From contig WRIZ01000016.1 in the NCBI GenBank assembly GCA_009782475.1, positions 1 through 46,796 on the forward strand: a DNA stretch of 46,796 nucleotides, in the 5' to 3' direction. The DNA is from Oscillospiraceae bacterium. Lineage in GTDB: Bacteria > Bacillota > Clostridia > Oscillospirales > UBA929. Shown piece by piece: positions 41,978 through 46,796 of this stretch. The number at the start of each line of letters is the position of its first letter. Positions within the stretch are counted from its first letter, which is position 1. The position numbers were made by a program, and so were the translations under genes. Below the pieces are notes generated by a model. That model saw only the letters and a list, made by a program, of their open reading frames with translations, had not been told where the DNA came from and did no database searches.

Positions 41978-42009
41978 GGTTTATTTCAAATTATTTTCTC
42001 CTATTGTAC

Positions 42010-42038
42010 TTGCAATTTTCAAAAGGCTCTGTTATAAT
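42010..42038 (+). promoter_or_regulatory. promoter of rpmB
   Basis: TTGCAA (42010-42015), 17 bases, TATAAT (42033-42038). Confidence 0.85.
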
Positions 42039-42085
42039 ACGAAGGCTTGCGAACAGCAACCCAACAATAGAAAGGATGTGGCCTC

Positions 42086-42274
42086 ATGGCCAAATGCAGC
42101 GTTTGCGATAAAGGCGTCAGCTTCGGCATAGCCGTTTCCCACTCCCACAGACGCTCCAACCGCATGTGGAAACCCAACGTCAAGCGCGTTAAAGCGATGG
42201 TCAACGGTTCCCCGAAACACATTTATGCCTGTACGCGCTGCCTGCGTTCGGGCAAAGTCACACGCGCCGTATAA
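42086..42274 (+). CDS. rpmB: 50S ribosomal protein L28, zinc-binding form
   Basis: This 62-residue L28 starts AKCSVCDKGVSFGIAVSHSH and has RSNRMWKPNVKRVKA and YACTRCLRSGKV, giving two CxxC pairs. AAAGGATG precedes the ATG. It is a single-gene unit with its own promoter and terminator, divergent from rpmG, the usual Firmicute arrangement for a monocistronic L28. Confidence 0.96.
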   Translation: MAKCSVCDKGVSFGIAVSHSHRRSNRMWKPNVKRVKAMVNGSPKHIYACTRCLRSGKVTRAV

Positions 42275-42293
42275 ATCATCCATAAGAATCAAA

Positions 42294-42325
42294 AAACCGG
42301 AGCGTCGCCTTTGACGCTCCGGTTT
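42294..42325. terminator. rpmB terminator
   Basis: A perfect 13-bp stem, AAACCGGAGCGTC with GACGCTCCGGTTT, and a six-base loop. The flanking A and T runs allow it to work in both directions. Confidence 0.9.
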
Positions 42326-42376
42326 CGTGTTTGCGGTCATGCCCGGTTGGCGCGGCGGAATGAATAAATTGTAAAT

Positions 42377-43096
42377 CTATTCCTTGTATCCGCCCAGCTC
42401 GGCCCCGATGATGATGACAAAGCAAATCAAAAACACCCAAATGGTGATGCCCATAAAGGCGCCGATGCTGCCATACAGCGCGTCGTATCTGGCGAAATAC
42501 CGCATATAGATGTCAAACCCCCACGAAACGGCCATCCAGCCGCCTGTGGCCAGCGCGGCTGTCCAAAACGCCCGGGCGGGTTTGGCCGATGTTCCGGGGG
42601 TAAAGGAATAGAGGGCGAACAGGAGCAGGAAAATCGCGCCGCCCACCGAGAACATCATCACCCAGCGGTCGATGGCCAAAAAGGCGATGGTGAGCACCAA
42701 AACGATTAAAAACCCCAGCGTGAACCCCATGGCCATGCCGCGCGCTTTGACGAATGCCTTGATGGTGGGCGAGAGGCTGCTGTTGTGTCCGTTGTAGGCG
42801 TGATTGACGCCGCGCATCAACGCCCAAACCCCGCTTGAAGCCGCCCAAAAGGCGGTGACGGCCAAAATAGGGTTGGAGAACGGGGCGGGAGTGTCGATCA
42901 CAGAGAAGATTTGAAGCAGGTCGCCCGGCAGAAAACCTTCCAGCGCGTCGAGGCTCCAGTCGGCGAGCGATAAAGCCCACCCGGCGACCATCATCAGCGG
43001 GAAGAGGGAGAGCAGGAAATAAAACGCCGTTTTGGCGGCAATGCCGAAGGCGTCGTCGTCACTGATGTGTTTGACAAAGCGGATGACTTTTTTCAT
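42377..43096 (-). CDS. YihY/virulence factor BrkB-family membrane protein
   Basis: This 239-residue protein has six membrane segments. The N-terminus DDAFGIAAKTAFYFLLSLFP carries the family motif, followed by FWAASSGVWALMRGVNHAYN and YGSIGAFMGITIWVFL near the C-terminus. The family was once called RNase BN and its function is unsettled. It follows prmA directly in the leftward set. Confidence 0.9.
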   Translation of the reverse strand: MKKVIRFVKHISDDDAFGIAAKTAFYFLLSLFPLMMVAGWALSLADWSLDALEGFLPGDLLQIFSVIDTPAPFSNPILAVTAFWAASSGVWALMRGVNHAYNGHNSSLSPTIKAFVKARGMAMGFTLGFLIVLVLTIAFLAIDRWVMMFSVGGAIFLLLFALYSFTPGTSAKPARAFWTAALATGGWMAVSWGFDIYMRYFARYDALYGSIGAFMGITIWVFLICFVIIIGAELGGYKE

Positions 43097-43978
43097 TTAT
43101 CCATCCTCCCCGAACTGCACGGCAGCCCAACCGTCTTCAACGCGAACCCGCCGCGCCGCCAAACCGTCCTCTTCCGCGGCGGACAAAACCTCGTCCAGCC
43201 GCCCCTCGATGATCCCCGAAGCGATCCAAAGCGCGCCGGAAGGCGCGATAACCGGCACAAGCGGGATGATCACATCGGCGACGATGTTGGAGAACACAAC
43301 ACCGGCCTGTCCGGCCGAACGCCGGAGCGTTTCATCGTTCAGGTAATCCCCGGCCAAAGCGGTAAACCGCCCTTCCACGCCGTTGAGTTTGGCGTTCTCC
43401 CCGGCTGTCCGCGCCGCGTACGGGTCAATGTCAACCCCGACGGCGTTTTCCGCCCCCAACAGCAATGCGCACAACGATAAAATCCCGCTGCCGCAGCCGA
43501 CGTCCAGCACCCGTTTGCCCGTCAGGTCAAGCGTTTCAATGATTTCAAGGCAGAGCCGGGTCGAGGCGTGCAGCCCGGTGCCGAAAGCCATGCCGGGATC
43601 GTTGAGATAAATGACCCGGCCGGAACAGAGCGAGTTATCAGCTCTTTCATTGCCGCAATCCGACCCGGACATACGCTGCGGCGCGTTCGCCGCCCAGGCG
43701 GGCTGGATCAGCAGTTTATCCCCAATGGGGGTGGGTTTATAGTATTGCTTCCAGGCGTCCGCCCATTCATCCTCGCACCTCTCCCGAATTGTGAGGGCAG
43801 GGGACAATCCGCACAGCAGGTCAAGGCTCTCCGCAGCGTCAACGGGCAGGTACATCAGCACCCGGTCGTCTTCGATTTGAAACCCCTCGAAATCGAGCGA
43901 TACCAGCTTTGCCAGCAGCTCGTCCTGCTCTTCGGGCGGCGCGGGCAGGGCAACTTCCAACCATGTTTTCATGCTCAT
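43097..43978 (-). CDS. prmA: ribosomal protein L11 methyltransferase
   Basis: This 293-residue SAM-dependent methyltransferase modifies L11. It has MKTWLEVALP at the start, WADAWKQYYKPTPIGDKLLI, DPGMAFGTGLHASTRLCLEI, the SAM-binding RVLDVGCGSGILSLCALLLG and VFSNIVADVI. Residues 98-120, between QPAW and VIYLNDPG, are an extra loop of about 20 residues not seen in typical PrmA. ATG 43978 overlaps the upstream stop by ATGA; the longer frame to 44332 lies inside that gene. Confidence 0.93.
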   Translation of the reverse strand: MSMKTWLEVALPAPPEEQDELLAKLVSLDFEGFQIEDDRVLMYLPVDAAESLDLLCGLSPALTIRERCEDEWADAWKQYYKPTPIGDKLLIQPAWAANAPQRMSGSDCGNERADNSLCSGRVIYLNDPGMAFGTGLHASTRLCLEIIETLDLTGKRVLDVGCGSGILSLCALLLGAENAVGVDIDPYAARTAGENAKLNGVEGRFTALAGDYLNDETLRRSAGQAGVVFSNIVADVIIPLVPVIAPSGALWIASGIIEGRLDEVLSAAEEDGLAARRVRVEDGWAAVQFGEDG

Positions 43979-45432
43979 GGCTCCAACCGTATTGAATTTT
44001 TGCCGTAAAACTTTGCCGCGCCGATTTGCTCCTCGTCCGCGCCCAAATGCCCCATAAACAACAGCGGCGGCTTGACTGTAAACCTCGGGATAACAACGTC
44101 GGAAGCCGTTTGATCCAGCAAAACGGCGCGGCGGTTTACCGCTTCCTGATGGTAGGCTTTGGCTTGGCCGCCAGCCAGTGAGCGCAGCGCGCTGACGCCG
44201 GAGATCCGGTGTTTTTCCGTTACCGCGACGGCCAAACTGGACGCGATGAACAGCAACGCCAAAACCCCGGTGATGATGGGGGTAAACGGATGAGCCAATG
44301 TCTCTTTCTTCCGGGCAAGCCAGCCGCACCAATATAAAACCGAAACCAGCACAAAGAGCAAGAGGCTGTAAAAACTCACGTTATGGATACGGGGATAGGG
44401 AAAACTGCCCATGGCGTACAGCGTCGGTGTGAACGTGGAGGCATACACGCCGAACAGGAAGGCGGTGACAATTCCCGGGTATCTGAAGGGTAACTGACTG
44501 CCGGAAGCGATGCGGTACAGGATGGGGACGAGGACAGCCAGCCCGGCCAGCACGGGGACGTTGGTGATCAAGTGCCGCCCCATAAAGAGGAAGGCGTAGC
44601 GGAAGGATTCCAAAACGGCCTGAACCGCCCCCATGTTTTCGGTATACAGCGATTGGCGGTAGGCCGCGCCGGGTGAGAGGGTGGCGATATACAACGCGGC
44701 GCAGGCCGCGATCAGGCAGACGGCCGGGATGACCCAGCGCGGATTTTTTCGGTCTTGAACCAGCCGGAACCCGGCCAGCGTCGCGGACGCGATGATGATG
44801 AGCAGCGTTGTCACGAAGTTCCCGCCGCCGATGAGGAAACTCAAACAAACCAGCCCCGCGCCGCCAACGATGACGGCGGCTTTCGGCCGCTCTTTCGGAG
44901 GTTTGAGAAGGAGGGCGAGCAACAGCAAGGCAAGGGCATAATACCCTGTGTAAAACATGCCGCCGTTCCACCAGTAAAAGGCTTCCACCGGCGAAGGGAG
45001 GAAATGGATACACAGTGTTAAAATCACAATGGAGACGACGCCGTATTGAATCCTGTCGGCTCCAAAACGGCCGATCAACAGCACTTTCAGAAAATACAAC
45101 ATGCACGCGATAAACGATCCCAGCAGCAAAAACGTCGTCAGTCCGTACAGGCTCTCGTTGAAGACAGCCGGATGCAGGGACATGATGAAGACGGCCGTGA
45201 ACGTCCCCTGCCACGCCTTGAAGAAAAATTTTACCGTGTGGAAAGCGGCTTTGACCGTTTCGACCGCCGAGCCTGTTTCACGGTAGACCGGAGCGGTGAA
45301 CTGCCCAAAATTGTAGTCGTCAATGGCGAGATTGTTGTAACGGGCGATCGTTAGCAAGGGTAAGAGAGAGAGGAACAACGCCGCCGCCATAGCGAGACAG
45401 ATCACCCGGCGGTCAAGCAGCCGCGCCGTCAC
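43975..45432 (-). CDS. polytopic membrane protein, DUF6056-like
   Basis: This 485-residue protein has about 11 membrane segments. The first extracellular loop contains LAIDDYNFGQFTAPVYRETG, with the DD pair seen in GT-C-type glycosyltransferases, and later PVEAFYWWNGGMFYTGYYAL. This layout matches DUF6056-type proteins, probable lipid-linked sugar transferases of the cell surface. The acceptor is unknown. It overlaps both neighbours by four bases, so it is translationally coupled between the M16 peptidase and prmA. Confidence 0.75.
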   Translation of the reverse strand: MTARLLDRRVICLAMAAALFLSLLPLLTIARYNNLAIDDYNFGQFTAPVYRETGSAVETVKAAFHTVKFFFKAWQGTFTAVFIMSLHPAVFNESLYGLTTFLLLGSFIACMLYFLKVLLIGRFGADRIQYGVVSIVILTLCIHFLPSPVEAFYWWNGGMFYTGYYALALLLLALLLKPPKERPKAAVIVGGAGLVCLSFLIGGGNFVTTLLIIIASATLAGFRLVQDRKNPRWVIPAVCLIAACAALYIATLSPGAAYRQSLYTENMGAVQAVLESFRYAFLFMGRHLITNVPVLAGLAVLVPILYRIASGSQLPFRYPGIVTAFLFGVYASTFTPTLYAMGSFPYPRIHNVSFYSLLLFVLVSVLYWCGWLARKKETLAHPFTPIITGVLALLFIASSLAVAVTEKHRISGVSALRSLAGGQAKAYHQEAVNRRAVLLDQTASDVVIPRFTVKPPLLFMGHLGADEEQIGAAKFYGKNSIRLEP

Positions 45433-46679
45433 GGGGTCAGCAGGCCGCGGTAAACGCTTTCTTCCTCCGGTTTGCCGACGACCGCCAGACTGACGTTTTG
45501 AAAGTCAAAGATATTTGAGGCGATCTCCATCACGTCGTCCCGCGTCACCGCGTCAAATCGCGCGGCGATCTCGTCCGGCTCCATGGCAGAGCCATAAAAC
45601 AGGGCGGCGTGACCGAGCGCGCTGGAGCGGCTGACGGTTGACTCCAGGCTCATCAGCTGATTGGCTTTGTTCTGCTCCCGGGCGCGGGACAGTTCGTCTT
45701 CGGTGGGGCCGTCTTTGGTGAACTCTTCGATCACCTTCCGGGTCAGTTCCAACGCCTGTTTCTCCGTCTCACGGCCCAGCCCGAGATAAACGCCGGCGAC
45801 GCCGGTGTCGCGGTGCGCCGCCTGATAGGAGTAGACGGAATAACATAAGCCGTGCTGTTCGCGCACCGCTTGGAAGAGGCGGGACGACATCCCGGCTCCG
45901 AGGATGCAGGTCAGGATATTGTAGGCAAAAACCCGTTCACGGTCGAGCGGCAGCCCGGGAAAGCCGAGGACGATGTTGTTCTGCTCGATGTCTTTCTCAC
46001 AGAGCGAAAAGGCGGGGGTGTATTTACAGGTTACCAACGCCGGGCTTTTGGATTCCGGCATCACCGAAAGGAGCCGTTCGAGCATGTCGAAATCAGATTG
46101 GGCGTAATGCCCGGCTAGCGAGAGGATGACGTCGCTTGCGCGGTAGTTGGTGTTTTTGTATTTCAGCATATCCGCCGCCGTCATCGAAGCCAGCGTCTCC
46201 GGCGTGCCAAGCACCGTCGCGCCCAGCGGCTGACCCGCATAAACCGAAGCGAACAGGTTTTGAAAAACGAGGTCGTCCGGCTGATCTTCATACATGGCGA
46301 TCTCTTCAATGATGACGCCGCGTTCCAGCTCCCACGCCTCTTCATCGAAGAGCGGGTTGAAGAACAGGTCGCTCAACAGATCGATGGCTTCGGGCAGGTG
46401 GCTGTCCAGCGTCCGGGCGTAAAAACAGGTGCTCTCTTTGGTGGTGTAGGCGTTGACTTGACCGCCGATGGCGTCCATCCCGGCGGCCAGCTCGGCGGCG
46501 GTGCGTTTTTGCGTGCCCTTAAAGACCATATGCTCGATGGCGTGAGAAGCCCCGCCCATATCTTTCGGTTCATGGCGTGAGCCATGACCCACCCAAAACC
46601 CGACAGCCGCACTGCGGACATGCTCCATATATTCATGGATGATCCGCGCCCCGTTGGGCAGTGTTTTGATTTGTATCAT
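45429..46679 (-). CDS. M16-family (processing-type) zinc metallopeptidase
   Basis: This 416-residue inverzincin has the HxxEH site H46-A-I-E49-H50 in GASHAIEHMVFKGTQKRT and the distal Glu at E126 in GVIIEEIAMYEDQPDD. The second half is the inactive M16 repeat with GAGMSSRLFQAVREQHGLCY. The length fits bacterial YmxG/MPP-like enzymes, usually cytoplasmic. It is the first gene of the leftward coupled set. Confidence 0.93.
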   Translation of the reverse strand: MIQIKTLPNGARIIHEYMEHVRSAAVGFWVGHGSRHEPKDMGGASHAIEHMVFKGTQKRTAAELAAGMDAIGGQVNAYTTKESTCFYARTLDSHLPEAIDLLSDLFFNPLFDEEAWELERGVIIEEIAMYEDQPDDLVFQNLFASVYAGQPLGATVLGTPETLASMTAADMLKYKNTNYRASDVILSLAGHYAQSDFDMLERLLSVMPESKSPALVTCKYTPAFSLCEKDIEQNNIVLGFPGLPLDRERVFAYNILTCILGAGMSSRLFQAVREQHGLCYSVYSYQAAHRDTGVAGVYLGLGRETEKQALELTRKVIEEFTKDGPTEDELSRAREQNKANQLMSLESTVSRSSALGHAALFYGSAMEPDEIAARFDAVTRDDVMEIASNIFDFQNVSLAVVGKPEEESVYRGLLTP

Positions 46680-46704
46680 GTATGACCATTCCTTTCATGC
46701 GAAA

Positions 46705-46734
46705 GGCACCAACGAGGGATGAAACGTGGGTGCC
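46705..46734 (-). terminator. possible terminator of a gene beyond the right edge
   Basis: GGCACC and GGTGCC arms with an additional ACG/CGT inside, followed by TTTC on the minus strand. The remaining bases 46735-46796 show no feature. Confidence 0.35.
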
Positions 46735-46796
46735 GTCGCGTTGTTTTTAAGGTTGTGCTAAACTTGATTGCGAGAGCAGTCAAACTACAGAGCACG

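Noticed and set aside
1-46796. CRISPR array or rRNA genes
   Set aside because: No regularly spaced direct repeats and no rRNA-like sequence were seen.

Overview
The window looks like a spore-forming, low-to-mid GC Gram-positive chromosome, most likely a Clostridia/Oscillospirales-type Firmicute. The evidence is a canonical forespore sigma factor (sigG), zinc-type ribosomal proteins L28 and L33, an rpmG-secE-nusG-rplK-rplA run, FapA, and a comM/pth/mfd block. No rRNA, CRISPR array, transposase or integrase is visible.

Bases 1-8250 look like one end of an integrative conjugative element (ICE). They hold a gene cut by the left edge, a ParB/Srx-fold-like orphan, a MazF-type toxin with a RelB/DinJ-type antitoxin, a CD1108-like Ala-rich membrane protein, a secreted membrane-anchored protein, a small coiled-coil protein, topoisomerase III and a DUF1292 protein. 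Three copies of one 13-15 bp palindrome sit at gene boundaries only here. The block ends at a terminator followed by tRNA-Pro(CGG), whose 3' end faces the element, so the tRNA is a plausible attachment site.

Bases 8792-14193 form a divergent catabolic cluster. SDR and VOC proteins are encoded leftward; a Gfo/Idh/MocA dehydrogenase, two sugar isomerase/epimerase TIM barrels and a cyclic-2,3-diphosphoglycerate-synthetase-like P-loop enzyme are encoded rightward. Two near-consensus face-to-face promoters overlap inside one perfect 12-bp inverted repeat. Bases 14226-19042 hold a WYL regulator coupled to a Ca2+-type P-ATPase, then a PNPOx-fold protein and an AlkZ-related protein. Both promoters carry the same ACAGGACA/TGTCCTGT inverted repeat just upstream of an extended -10. 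Malic enzyme, sigG (with a forespore-type promoter) and an MgtA-type P-ATPase (with a consensus promoter and a leader hairpin) follow.

Bases 24058-35864 contain an XRE regulator, an unlisted 30-residue Lys-rich peptide gene, malQ, hicAB, and a tightly packed operon comM - GlmU C-terminal domain only - pth - membrane protein - mfd. An A+T-richer island follows with a secreted trypsin-like protease, an MNT nucleotidyltransferase and a stub where its HEPN partner would be expected; then comes a DUF2225 protein.

Bases 35865-46796 are mostly leftward: fapA, an MFS transporter, a DUF218-like protein with its middle missing, a nucleotidyltransferase, then rplA, rplK, nusG, secE and rpmG. A 101-bp nested palindromic repeat lies between nusG and rplK. 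rpmB is rightward. A coupled leftward set follows: YihY/BrkB protein, prmA, a polytopic membrane protein and an M16 peptidase. Product names come from recognisable motifs and family memory only; no database search was possible.
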